A stretch of DNA of 64,000 nt from Pararhizobium sp. YC-54 (GTDB taxonomy: Bacteria; Pseudomonadota; Alphaproteobacteria; Rhizobiales; Rhizobiaceae), in the NCBI RefSeq assembly GCF_025847205.1, contig NZ_JAOYTH010000013.1:62001-126000 (forward strand), given 5' to 3'. Below the pieces are notes generated by a model. The model had not been told where the DNA came from. It searched no databases and worked only from the letters and a program-made list of their open reading frames with translations. The first letter of the stretch is position 1. Each line of letters opens with the position of its first letter. Positions 7,811-16,737 of this stretch are shown piece by piece. The position numbers and the translations under genes were made by a program.

Positions 7811-10237
7811 TCAGGATCGCATGCGCGAACCATTGGCATCGAAAAGCGGTTGCGCCTGCAAACGGGCGGGCAGCATTTCGCCCAGCAACTCAACCTGCCA
7901 ACCCTCGGTTTCGTCCGCAACCTCCTTCGGCACATAGCCGATGGCGACGGAAACGCCGGATGTGTGGGCGTAACCGCCCGATGTCACCCAGCCGCAGACC
8001 TTGCCATTCAGGAAAATCGGCTCGTCGCCGATGACATCGGCGTCTTTGGCTTCGATGACGAAGGTTCGCAGGCGCAGCGTGCCGCCTTCCGCCTTTTCCT
8101 TCGCCGCCGCCTGCTTGCCAATGAAATCCGCATCCTTCTTCAAGGCAACGAATCGCCCGAGCCCGGCTTCGAACGGACCGTAGAGCGGCCGGTACTCGCG
8201 CGACCAGCTGCCGAAGGATTTTTCGACACGAAGCGCGTTGAGCGCACGCAAGCCGAACGGCTTGATATTGAACCCGGCGCCGGCCTCCATGATCAGGTCA
8301 TAGAGATAGCGCTGATATTCCGGCTTCATCCAGATCTCGTAGCCGAGATCGCCGGTATAGCTGACCCGGCCGACGGTCGCCGGCGCCATGCCGAGATCCA
8401 TGCGGCGGATATCCATGAAGGGGAATGCCTCGTCGGACATATCGAGATGCGTCAACTTGGCAATCAGCGCGCGCGAATTCGGCCCGGCAATCGACAGACC
8501 GACCAGCTGCAGGTTCAGCGCCGTCAGCATGACCGAGCCGTCCTTGGGCAAATGGCTCTCGAACCAGCGCATATGATAGTCTTCGGCGATGCCGGAGCCG
8601 ATGAGCAGGAAGTCCCCTTCCGCAAGCTTTGCCAGCGTGAAATCGCCGATCAGCTTGCCGTCGTCCTTCAGCATCGGTGCAAGCGACATGCGGCCCTTCG
8701 CCGGAATACGGCAGGTCAGCATCCGGTCGAGCCAGGCCTGTGCCCCCTTGCCGGTGATCGCATATTTGGCGAAGCCGGACGTTTCCATCAGACCGACGCT
8801 GTCGCGCACGGCCTTGGCTTCGGCACCGACGACGTCGAAATCGTTGGAACGGCGCCAGGAGAACTTGTCCTCTTCGCCCTTCGGGGCAAACCAGAGCGCT
8901 GATTCGAGCCCGTAGGAAGCACCGAAGACGGCACCCGCATCCTTCAGTCTGTCGTAGATCGGCGTGGTCAGGAACGGACGGGCGCCCGGCAGTTCCTCGT
9001 TCGGATAGCGGATCGAGAAGCGGCGGGAATAGTTTTCGCGGACCTTCGCGTTGGTGAAGCCGAGCGTGGCGAAATCGCCGTAGCGCGACACGTCCATCGC
9101 GAATACGTCAAAACCCGGATCGCCGTAGATGATCCAGTTGGCCAGCGCCAGGCCAACGCCGCCGCCCTGGCTGAACCCGGCCATGACGGCGCAGGCCGAC
9201 CAGTAGTTGGTGAGCCCACGCACCGGACCGACCAGCGGGTTGCCGTCCGGCGAGAAGGTGAAGGGTCCGTTGATGATCTTCTTGATGCCGGCATTGTTGA
9301 AGGCCGGGAAATGGCGGAAGCCGACTTCGAGTTCCGGCGTGATACGCTCGATATCCTCGGCCAGCAGCTCATGGCCGAAATCCCACGGCGTGGTCACCGG
9401 CGACCACGGACGGCAGGCCTTTTCATAGGTGCCCATCAGCATGCCGTTGCGTTCCTGGCGCAGATAGATCTCGCCGTCGAAATCGACGCAGTGCATCAGT
9501 TCCTTGCCAGCGGTCTGGTTGAACTCGATGACCTCGGGCATATCCTCGGTGATCAGGTACATGTGCTCCATCGCCAGCACCGGCAGCTCGAGACCGGTCA
9601 TGCGGCCGACTTCGCGGGCCCAGAGACCGGCAGCATTGACGACATGCTCGGCGATGATCTCGCCCTTGTTGGTGATGACCCGCCAGGAACCATCTTCCCG
9701 TTGGACGAGGTCTTCCACCTTGGTGTGCAGATAGATGTCGGCGCCATTCTTCTTGGCGGATTTCGCATAGGCATGCGTGGTGCCGTAGGGATCGAGATGG
9801 CCTTCGACCGGATCGAACACGGCGCCGACGAACTGCGAGGGATCGAGCAGCGGCATCAGCTCATGCGCTTCCCTGGGCGTCAAAAGCTCGGCTTCCAGCC
9901 CCATGTAGCGGCCTTTGGCGAGGATCGACTTCATCCAGTCGAACCGCTCCCTGGTCGCAGCCAGCATCATGCCGGAGGTCATGTGCAGGCCGATGTCCTG
10001 GCCGGAATAGTCCTGGATTTCCTTGTAGAGCTCGACCGTATATTTCTGCAGCTTGGCGACGTTCGGGTCGCCATTGATCGTGTGCATGCCGCCGGCCGCG
10101 TGCCACGTCGAACCGGAGGTGAGCTCCGAACGCTCCAGAAGAACGACATCGGTCCAGCCGAATTTCGTCAGGTGATAAAGGATCGAGCAACCGACGACGC
10201 CGCCGCCGATAACGACGACCCTGGCATGGCTTTTCAT
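7811..10237 (-). CDS. FAD-dependent dimethylglycine/sarcosine dehydrogenase-like protein with GcvT domain
   Basis: Two-domain flavoprotein of 808 aa. The N-terminal DAO fold starts with the dinucleotide motif VVVIGGGVVGCSILYHL (about 7-23). It carries STWHAAGG, whose His (residue 46) is the covalent FAD site in dimethylglycine dehydrogenases. The C-terminal half (about 430-800) is an aminomethyltransferase/GcvT fold, with SYTGDLGYEIW, the FGLRALNALRVEK segment and a C-terminal barrel, which binds tetrahydrofolate in relatives. Expected reaction: oxidative N-demethylation of dimethylglycine or a related N-methyl amine, passing the one-carbon unit to folate. It lies 194 bp downstream of soxG on the same strand behind a possible terminator. 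The ribosome site GGAGAA precedes the ATG. The exact substrate is not decided by sequence. Confidence 0.85.
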   Translation of the reverse strand: MKSHARVVVIGGGVVGCSILYHLTKFGWTDVVLLERSELTSGSTWHAAGGMHTINGDPNVAKLQKYTVELYKEIQDYSGQDIGLHMTSGMMLAATRERFDWMKSILAKGRYMGLEAELLTPREAHELMPLLDPSQFVGAVFDPVEGHLDPYGTTHAYAKSAKKNGADIYLHTKVEDLVQREDGSWRVITNKGEIIAEHVVNAAGLWAREVGRMTGLELPVLAMEHMYLITEDMPEVIEFNQTAGKELMHCVDFDGEIYLRQERNGMLMGTYEKACRPWSPVTTPWDFGHELLAEDIERITPELEVGFRHFPAFNNAGIKKIINGPFTFSPDGNPLVGPVRGLTNYWSACAVMAGFSQGGGVGLALANWIIYGDPGFDVFAMDVSRYGDFATLGFTNAKVRENYSRRFSIRYPNEELPGARPFLTTPIYDRLKDAGAVFGASYGLESALWFAPKGEEDKFSWRRSNDFDVVGAEAKAVRDSVGLMETSGFAKYAITGKGAQAWLDRMLTCRIPAKGRMSLAPMLKDDGKLIGDFTLAKLAEGDFLLIGSGIAEDYHMRWFESHLPKDGSVMLTALNLQLVGLSIAGPNSRALIAKLTHLDMSDEAFPFMDIRRMDLGMAPATVGRVSYTGDLGYEIWMKPEYQRYLYDLIMEAGAGFNIKPFGLRALNALRVEKSFGSWSREYRPLYGPFEAGLGRFVALKKDADFIGKQAAAKEKAEGGTLRLRTFVIEAKDADVIGDEPIFLNGKVCGWVTSGGYAHTSGVSVAIGYVPKEVADETEGWQVELLGEMLPARLQAQPLFDANGSRMRS

Positions 10238-10396
10238 GGATATTCTCCGGTTTCGGGACGCCCCGCGAAAGAGCTTTCCGGTCGATGAAGCAAACTCTTG
10301 GCTATCAAAACCGTACCGGCAAAGCCGCGCCGGTTAAAGATATCTCAGCGAACAGGTCTTGCTCATTCCCGCCATCGGCTCCTTCAACTGCGCCGT

Positions 10397-10418
10397 AAAA
10401 GCGTCACGCGATGACGCA
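10397..10418 (-). terminator. Possible terminator after soxG
   Basis: Minus-strand hairpin GCGTCA/TGACGC with a five-base loop (10401-10417), followed by TTTTA. It lies 14 bp past the soxG stop. The stem is only six pairs, so termination may be partial. Confidence 0.5.
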
Positions 10419-10431
10419 TTTACCCCTCGCG

Positions 10432-10992
10432 CTATCCTTGCGCGGAAAAATCGGCAGAGAGATCGAATTCCCGCCCCATCACTCTCAGATCATTAAAGAG
10501 CGCGACGGCAAAGCTGCGCATGACGATCAATTCGAACTCGTTCTCGCCGGTTCTGGCCAGATTGACGCTGATATGGCCGCAAAGAACGTTCGATGACGTG
10601 CCGATTTCAAACACGGCGGGATGCAGATCCGAGGCAATCCCCTTGGCAAGGATGCGCCGGACGTTGGGCCCGGAGAGCCTGAAAACGATCCGGCCATCGC
10701 TCTGATCGACAATGTAGGCAGTCTCGGCGAGCAGCAGCGAAAGATTGCGGTGCAGCTCCTCCGGCGTTTCGGACTGCGACAGGATCAGCCATTCGCCGGG
10801 ACCGGTAAAACGGACCTGCACATCGCCTGACGCCGCCAATCCCGCCGCCACGGCTGCCTCTTCCCCGTCCATCGCCATCACGGCGGCGATCGCCATGGCG
10901 CGCGGAATGTCCAGGTGATCGACCGCACGAATGCCGGGTTCGAGCGGCAGCAGGTCTTCAAGGGGATGGCGGGAAATGTAGGTTCTGGTCAT
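10432..10992 (-). CDS. soxG: Sarcosine oxidase gamma subunit
   Basis: Small subunit of heterotetrameric sarcosine oxidase, 186 aa. I prefer the ATG at 10992 (MTRTYISRHPLE), preceded by GAGGCG, over the ATG at 11007, which has no ribosome site and would overlap soxA. The SoxG/GcvT-like fold shows VRFTGPGEWLIL (about 70) and a LSLLLAETAYIVDQSDG / FRLSGPNVRRILAKG pair (about 90-125). It ends near FDLSADFSAQG. In the known enzyme, gamma packs against alpha and has no cofactor. It is the last gene of soxBDAG, 7 bp after soxA. Confidence 0.88.
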   Translation of the reverse strand: MTRTYISRHPLEDLLPLEPGIRAVDHLDIPRAMAIAAVMAMDGEEAAVAAGLAASGDVQVRFTGPGEWLILSQSETPEELHRNLSLLLAETAYIVDQSDGRIVFRLSGPNVRRILAKGIASDLHPAVFEIGTSSNVLCGHISVNLARTGENEFELIVMRSFAVALFNDLRVMGREFDLSADFSAQG

Positions 10993-10999
10993 GTCCGCC

Positions 11000-13957
11000 T
11001 CAAGCATTCAGCTTCGTATTGCCGGGATCGACGAACACCGGGCTGCTGACCTCCGCCACAACCTCGGTGCCGGCCAGCTTGTCCCAGACGACGATGCGCT
11101 CGCCATAGCGCTCGCGGCCTGACTTCAGGAAGGCAAGCGCGATGCCGTGTCCAAGCGTCGGCGAAAAACAGGCGGAGCTGACATAGCCCTGATCGTTCAG
11201 CGTCGAGGGTTTTGCACCTTCGCGCAAGAGATGCGCACCGGCCCGGATATGCTGATCCGGCTCCACCGGCTTCAACCCGACCATCTGCATGCGATCGGCG
11301 GCCGTCAGCCCATAGCGCGTCGATAGCCGCTTGCCGATGAAATCCGGTTTTTGTGCCGAGACCATGCGGCCGAAGCCCGCATCGTCCGGTGTCACTCGAC
11401 CGTCGAATTCGGCATGGGTGACGTGGCCCTTTTCGATACGCAACACGTTCAGCGCCTCAAGGCCATAGGGGCAAATTCCATGCGCCCTGCCCTCTTCCAT
11501 GATCGCATCTGCAACGGCTTCGCCAAGGCCTGCCGGCACCGCCAGTTCGTAGGCCAGTTCGCCGGAAAACGAGATTCGGAACAGCCGCGCCTTGATGCCG
11601 CCCTTCAGGGTGACAATGCCAGCGGCAAGAAACGGAAACGCCGCACCCGATATATCGTCCTCGACAAGCGCCTGCACCACGAGCCGCGCTTTCGGTCCGG
11701 CAATCGCCATCTGCGCCCATTGATCTGTCGATGAGCAGAAGCGGGCCTTGAGCTCCGGCCAGAGCACCTGCGCGCAATATTCCATATGGGACATGACGCC
11801 GCCGGCCAGCGCCGTTGTGGTGGTCATGACGAAGTGCCCGGGCGACAGACGGCTGGTGGTGCCATCGTCATAAACCATGCCGTCCTCGCGCAGCATCAAT
11901 CCGTAACGGGCCTTGCCGACCGGCAGTTTCAGGAACGGATTGCAATAAAGGCGGTTGAGAAACTCGGCGGCATCAGGCCCGAAAATCTCGATCTTGCCGA
12001 GCGTCGAGACATCGCAGAGACCGACATTCTCGCGAATGTTGAGCACTTCACGGTCGGTGCTTTCGCGCCAGTCCTTCTCACCGGACTGGGCAAAATAAGC
12101 CGGTCGAAACCAGAGACCGGAATCGACGAAGACAGCGCCATGCCTCTGCGCCCAGCCGTAAAGCGGCGATTTGCGCACCGGGGCCGCCTGTTCGTCGCGG
12201 GCGGTGCCCGCCAGCGCACCGAAGGCCACCGGCGTATAGAACGGCCGGAAGGTGGTGGTGCCGACATCGGCCGGGCTGATACCCTGCATGGCGGCCAGAA
12301 GGCCGGTGGCATTGATGCCGGAGAGCTTGCCCTGATCGGTGGCCATGCCGTTCGTCGTATAGCGCTTGGCATGCTCGACATGGCCAAAGCCTTCGCGCAG
12401 GGCAAGCCCGATATCCTTGACGTGGACATCGTTCTGGAAATCGACAAAGGCTTTCGCCTTGGCGCCCGGAGAATACCATAGCGCCGTGAACGAGGGATCG
12501 GCTTCTCCGTCCACGGCAGGCTGCGCCTGCACGGCGGCCGAAAATCCGAGATCGGCAGCGATGGCCGCCGCCTTTTCCGCGCCATCCTTCAGGCAGCCGG
12601 CCAGGGTGTAGCGTCCCGCTGCCGCCCCGGCGACAACAAACCCGTTACCGACATCGGGAGCAAGAAAAGTCTTCAGTTCCTCCGACCAGACGGCCTTGGC
12701 ACCGCGCTGGCAGGCAAGATGAATGGCCGGGTTCCAGCCGCCGGACATGCCGATCGCGTCGCAGGCAATCGTTTGCTCAAAGCCGCAACGTTCGACAACG
12801 GCACCGGACACACGTTTGTGTCCCTTCGTGTCGATAACGCAGGCCGATTGAATGACGCGGACGCCATCCGGCGCAACATCGGAAACATCGGTTCGGCTGT
12901 CGATAATGGCTGTGACCTCGATCCCGCGTGCCGCGAGAACGGCTGCGGTCCGGTAGCCGGCACTGCCATTGGTGAAAATCGCCACCGACTTGCCGGCGGC
13001 AACGCCAAAACGATTGGCATAGGTGCGCATCGCCCCGGCCATCATCACGCCCGGCCTGTCGTTACCGCCGAAAACCAGCGGCCGCTCTTCGGCGCCGGCC
13101 GCCAGTATCGCCCGCTTGGCAACGATGCGCCAGAGCCGCTCGACCGGCAGCTTCTCCTGGGGCGCTGCCACATGCTTCTGCACCCGCTCGACCGCGCCAA
13201 ACACATTATCGTCGTACCAGCCGAAAACGGTGGTGCGCGGCATCATCGTCACGTTCGGCAAGGACCGGAGTTCGGCGAGCGCCATTTCCGCAAAATCCGG
13301 CGCGGAAACGCCGCCGATATGCGCCGTCTCGGCAAGCAGCGAACCGCCGAGCCTGAAATCCTCGTCCGCCAGGATGACCCGCACCCCGGCGCGTCCGGCA
13401 ACCAATGCCGCCATCAATCCCGTCGGGCCGGCGCCGATAACCAGCAGATCGCAATGCGCCCAGCACTTCTCATAGGCTTGCGGATCGCGCTCCAAAACCG
13501 CACGCCCGAGCCCGGCCGCCTTGCGGATGATCGGTTCGTAGACCTTTTCCCAGAAGGCCGCCGGCCACATGAACGTCTTGTAGTAGAACCCGGCACCGAG
13601 GAACGGCGACAACAGGCCATTCAGCGCGCCAAAATCGTATTTCAGCGACGGAAAGCGGTTCTGGCTGCGGGCGTCGAGCCCGAAATAAAGTTCGGCAACC
13701 GTCGCCTTGGTATTCGGGTCGCTGCCAGCCCCCTTGCCGATCGTGACCAGCGCATTCGGCTCGGACGCTCCGGCGGTGACGATGCCGCGCGGCCGGTGAT
13801 ATTTGAAGCTGCGGCCGACCAGAAGCTGATCATTGGCGAGCAGCGCGGAGGCCAGCGTATCGCCGGCAAATCCCGTCAAATTCCGGCCATCGAACCGGAA
13901 ATCGAGCGGCGCGCGGCGATCGATCAGGCCACCCGAGGCGAGGCGATAGGCGGTCAT
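11000..13957 (-). CDS. soxA: Sarcosine oxidase alpha subunit
   Basis: Large subunit of 985 aa, the normal size. Order of parts: an N-terminal ferredoxin-like fold without cluster cysteines (about 1-100: FRFDGRNLTGFAGDTL and GRSFKYHRPRG), an NAD-binding Rossmann region with LVIGAGPTGLMAALVAGRAG at about 172, a second nucleotide-binding half with a lone GVMMAGAMRTYANRFG element, and a C-terminal GcvT-type domain (about 600-985) that binds tetrahydrofolate in the known enzyme. SoxA passes the imine product of sarcosine oxidation to folate as 5,10-methylene-THF. It overlaps the soxD stop by 4 bp (ATGA). Confidence 0.95.
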   Translation of the reverse strand: MTAYRLASGGLIDRRAPLDFRFDGRNLTGFAGDTLASALLANDQLLVGRSFKYHRPRGIVTAGASEPNALVTIGKGAGSDPNTKATVAELYFGLDARSQNRFPSLKYDFGALNGLLSPFLGAGFYYKTFMWPAAFWEKVYEPIIRKAAGLGRAVLERDPQAYEKCWAHCDLLVIGAGPTGLMAALVAGRAGVRVILADEDFRLGGSLLAETAHIGGVSAPDFAEMALAELRSLPNVTMMPRTTVFGWYDDNVFGAVERVQKHVAAPQEKLPVERLWRIVAKRAILAAGAEERPLVFGGNDRPGVMMAGAMRTYANRFGVAAGKSVAIFTNGSAGYRTAAVLAARGIEVTAIIDSRTDVSDVAPDGVRVIQSACVIDTKGHKRVSGAVVERCGFEQTIACDAIGMSGGWNPAIHLACQRGAKAVWSEELKTFLAPDVGNGFVVAGAAAGRYTLAGCLKDGAEKAAAIAADLGFSAAVQAQPAVDGEADPSFTALWYSPGAKAKAFVDFQNDVHVKDIGLALREGFGHVEHAKRYTTNGMATDQGKLSGINATGLLAAMQGISPADVGTTTFRPFYTPVAFGALAGTARDEQAAPVRKSPLYGWAQRHGAVFVDSGLWFRPAYFAQSGEKDWRESTDREVLNIRENVGLCDVSTLGKIEIFGPDAAEFLNRLYCNPFLKLPVGKARYGLMLREDGMVYDDGTTSRLSPGHFVMTTTTALAGGVMSHMEYCAQVLWPELKARFCSSTDQWAQMAIAGPKARLVVQALVEDDISGAAFPFLAAGIVTLKGGIKARLFRISFSGELAYELAVPAGLGEAVADAIMEEGRAHGICPYGLEALNVLRIEKGHVTHAEFDGRVTPDDAGFGRMVSAQKPDFIGKRLSTRYGLTAADRMQMVGLKPVEPDQHIRAGAHLLREGAKPSTLNDQGYVSSACFSPTLGHGIALAFLKSGRERYGERIVVWDKLAGTEVVAEVSSPVFVDPGNTKLNA

Positions 13958-14232
13958 CGGCCTGCCTCCCGCGCGGCGGACGCAGCATCCGCAACCGAGA
14001 ACACCTCATGGGTAAATGTATCGCGCTCGACCACCAGCCAGCGCCGACAGCCGGCGGCATGCTGCCAATGTTCACGGTAGCGCCCGCGCGGGTTGCTGCG
14101 GATATGAACATAATCGTTCCAGGCCTCGTCCGAAGCTTCCGGATCGGGGCGAACCAGCGACGCATCACCCCGGATCGAAAATTCTTCCTTCGGCCGGACG
14201 CCGCAATGCGGGCAGTGGATGAGGCTTGCCAT
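13954..14232 (-). CDS. soxD: Sarcosine oxidase delta subunit
   Basis: Zinc-binding small subunit, 92 aa. The expected ligands are present: Cys7 and Cys10 in HCPHC, and His58 plus Cys62 in HWQHAAGC, matching the Cys2-His-Cys site of known SoxD. The NDYVHIRSNPRG segment and RRWLVVERDT are family hallmarks. The start lies 8 bp past soxB and the stop overlaps soxA by 4 bp. No anomalies. Confidence 0.94.
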   Translation of the reverse strand: MASLIHCPHCGVRPKEEFSIRGDASLVRPDPEASDEAWNDYVHIRSNPRGRYREHWQHAAGCRRWLVVERDTFTHEVFSVADAASAAREAGR

Positions 14233-14240
14233 TCAGGGTC

Positions 14241-15491
14241 TCAATGCAGGTTGGGCTGGGGGCCAGCACCGTGTTCATCAATCGGATAGCCGCGCTCGAA
14301 GCGATCAAGGCGCAGGAAACGGGCAACGGGATGGGTTTCGTTCTTGGCAATCAGATGCGCAAAACACCAGCCGGAGGCCGGCGTCGCCTTGAAGCCGCCG
14401 TAACACCAGCCGCAGTTCAGGTAGAGGTTGTCGATCGGCGTGTGGCTGATGATCGGCGAGCCGTCCATGCTCATATCCATGACGCCGCCCCAGGAACGCA
14501 GCACGCGCACGCGCGATAGGCCGGGGATCATCGTCACCCCCTCCTCCATCACATGCTCGACCGTCGCCAGATTGCCGCGCTGGGCATAGGAATTGTAGCC
14601 GTCGATCTCGGCGCCAAAGACGAGACCGCCCTTGTCCGACTGGGAAATATAGAAATGCCCGGCGCCATAGGTGATGACGTGCTTGATGGCTGGCTTCAGC
14701 CCCTCGGTGACGAAGGCCTGCAGCACATGGCTCTCGATCGGCAGCTTCAGGTCCGCCATCTCGCCGACGCGCGAGGTGTTGCCGGCTGCCGCCAGCCCAA
14801 GCTTGCCGCAACCGATGAAACCCTTCGATGTCTCGACACCGGTGACCACGCCATTGTCGCGGCGAATGCCCGTGACTTCGCAATTCTGGATGAGATCGAC
14901 GCCGAGGCGGTCGGCGGCGCGGGCATAGCCCCAGGCAACGGCATCGTGACGCGCCGTGCCGCCGCGTTTCTGCAACAGACCGCCCATGATCGGAAACCGG
15001 GCATGATCGAAATTCAGGAAGGGCAGCATCTTCTTCAACGCTGTCCGGTCGAGCAACTCGGCCGGGACACCCTCCATCCACATGGCATTGCCGCGACGGA
15101 TATAGGCGTCACGCTGGCCGTCATTGTGGTAGAGGTTGATGATGCCGCGCTGCGACAGCATGGCGTTGTAGTTGAGATCCTGCTCCATGCCCTCCCAGAG
15201 TTTCATCGAAAACTCGTAGAACGGCTCGTTGCCCGGCAGCAGGTAGTTGGAGCGCACGATGGTGGTGTTGCGGCCGACATTGCCCGAGCCGAGATAGCCC
15301 TTCTCCAGCACCGCGATGTTCTTCAGGCCGAATTCCCTGGCGAGATAATAGGCCGTCGCGAGCCCATGGCCGCCGCCGCCGACGATGATCACATCGTAGA
15401 AGGGTTTTGGTTCGGGCTGGCGCCAGGCCGGCTTCCAGTTGACGTTGCCCGTCAGCGCGTTCTTGACGATCGAGAATGCCGAATAACGCAT
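14241..15491 (-). CDS. soxB: Sarcosine oxidase beta subunit
   Basis: Catalytic subunit of 416 aa that oxidises sarcosine to glycine and a one-carbon unit with O2 as acceptor. The FAD motif is VIIVGGGGHGLATAYYLA (about 34-51). The GGTARHDAVAWGYARAAD segment includes His182, the likely counterpart of the His that binds FMN covalently in the known beta subunit. The C-terminal flavin contact is LNCGWCYGGFKATPASG (about 365). First gene of soxBDAG. The promoter must lie in the 15492-15793 gap shared with divergent cysQ. Confidence 0.95.
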   Translation of the reverse strand: MRYSAFSIVKNALTGNVNWKPAWRQPEPKPFYDVIIVGGGGHGLATAYYLAREFGLKNIAVLEKGYLGSGNVGRNTTIVRSNYLLPGNEPFYEFSMKLWEGMEQDLNYNAMLSQRGIINLYHNDGQRDAYIRRGNAMWMEGVPAELLDRTALKKMLPFLNFDHARFPIMGGLLQKRGGTARHDAVAWGYARAADRLGVDLIQNCEVTGIRRDNGVVTGVETSKGFIGCGKLGLAAAGNTSRVGEMADLKLPIESHVLQAFVTEGLKPAIKHVITYGAGHFYISQSDKGGLVFGAEIDGYNSYAQRGNLATVEHVMEEGVTMIPGLSRVRVLRSWGGVMDMSMDGSPIISHTPIDNLYLNCGWCYGGFKATPASGWCFAHLIAKNETHPVARFLRLDRFERGYPIDEHGAGPQPNLH

Positions 15492-15793
15492 GCCAGTCCC
15501 AACTCACCTTAATCCATGTTGCAACGCACATTTGCATATGCCGCAACCGGCGCAAAGACGCCCCCAAGCAAAGCCCGGCGAAATGCGCTGCGCCACACAG
15601 CCGCAGCTCTATCCGAACACAACCCGGGACACAGTGCCAAATGCGGCACAGTCGGCAAAATTTCACGCGCGAGACTTGAAAAGACCGGTAAGGAATGTGG
15701 ATGTATAATCCGCGTTCCGGATGTTGGAATTCAACATCCGCGGGAAATTTGGACACCATGGCCGCGGACGGCAGGAAGGCACAGGAAGCAAAC
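15492..15793. promoter_or_regulatory. Divergent promoter region between soxB and cysQ
   Basis: 302 bp without a gene. A perfect -10 hexamer TATAAT lies at 15704-15709, correctly oriented for cysQ; a good -35 at normal spacing was not found. A perfect 5-bp inverted repeat, GTGCC-AAATGC-GGCAC, lies at 15634-15649 and is followed by a further CGGCA 4 bp on. It could be the operator for an amine-responsive (AraC/GlxA-like) regulator of the sox operon; that role is inferred. Confidence 0.5.
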
Positions 15794-16570
15794 ATGCTCG
15801 ACATTCTGGAAAGAGCGGCGGTGGCTGCGGGGAAAGCGATCCTCGACGTCTATCATGCCGGACCGGAAGTCAGCTACAAGGCCGACTGTTCCCCCGTCAC
15901 CGATGCCGACGAGAGCGCCGAAAAGATCATCCTCGACTGTCTGGCAGCCGCGTTTCCCGATATCCCTGTCGTGGCCGAGGAAGCCGTTGCCGCCGGCCAT
16001 ATCCCCGACATCGAGGGCAAGTCCTTCTTCCTTGTCGATCCGCTCGACGGCACCAAGGAATTCGTCGGCCGCAACGGCGATTTCACCGTCAATATCGCGC
16101 TGATCGAAAAGGGCGAACCGGTCGCCGGCGTCGTTTATGCGCCGGCACTCGGCATTCTCTATGCCGCCACCCGCAACAAGGCAAAAAAAGCCGTGGTGAC
16201 AGGCCAGCACGATATCGGCACGCCAACGATCATCGGCTGCCGTAGCCGCGGTGACCGGCTGGTGGCGCTGGCGAGCAAGCATCACAACAGCCTGGAAACC
16301 ATCGCCTACCTCGCCGAACACGGCATCACCGATTATGAAGCGATCGGCTCGTCGCTGAAATTCTGCCTCCTCGCCGAAGGCCTCGCCGACATCTACCCAC
16401 GCCTCAGCCGGACGATGGAATGGGACACGGCCGCCGGCGACGCGGTGCTGCGGGCAGCCGGCGGCGAAACGGTGACCATGGATGGCAACCCGCTCGCCTA
16501 CGGCAAACGCAACCAGACGACTGACGTCGATTTCGCCAACCCCTATTTCGTCTCGCGCGGCAAGAACTGA
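15794..16570 (+). CDS. cysQ: 3'(2'),5'-bisphosphate nucleotidase CysQ
   Basis: Mg-dependent inositol-monophosphatase-fold enzyme of 258 aa that removes the 3'-phosphate from PAP/PAPS and supports sulfate assimilation. The start is at 15794 because AGGAAG lies 6 bp upstream and the N-terminus MLDILERAAVAAGKAIL matches the family; upstream in-frame ATGs (15695, 15758) lack ribosome sites. Metal-ligand motifs are VAEE (about 67), DPLDGTKEFVGRNGDF (about 85-100) and WDTAAGDAVLRAAGG (about 213). The substrate within the CysQ/IMPase family is inferred from overall similarity. A perfect TATAAT lies about 85 bp upstream. Divergent from soxB. Confidence 0.9.
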   Translation: MLDILERAAVAAGKAILDVYHAGPEVSYKADCSPVTDADESAEKIILDCLAAAFPDIPVVAEEAVAAGHIPDIEGKSFFLVDPLDGTKEFVGRNGDFTVNIALIEKGEPVAGVVYAPALGILYAATRNKAKKAVVTGQHDIGTPTIIGCRSRGDRLVALASKHHNSLETIAYLAEHGITDYEAIGSSLKFCLLAEGLADIYPRLSRTMEWDTAAGDAVLRAAGGETVTMDGNPLAYGKRNQTTDVDFANPYFVSRGKN

Positions 16571-16737
16571 CGCTGCTCACCGGGCCGCTGCCCGGCGAAA
16601 ATTTCCGGCGGCACCGGTGAATGGACGGGCATGTCCTTTGCCAATTTCCGTTGACAAACAACGCAGCAGCCGGCCGCCCATCCCCCCTGCTGCAACTGCG
16701 GATACCCTTCTCCTCACCGCAAAGGAGAACGGACCCG

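Noticed and set aside
16580..16595. Hairpin after cysQ as a terminator
   Set aside because: The CCGGGC/GCCCGG stem is only six pairs and is followed by CGAAAATTT rather than a T-tract, so I do not call it.
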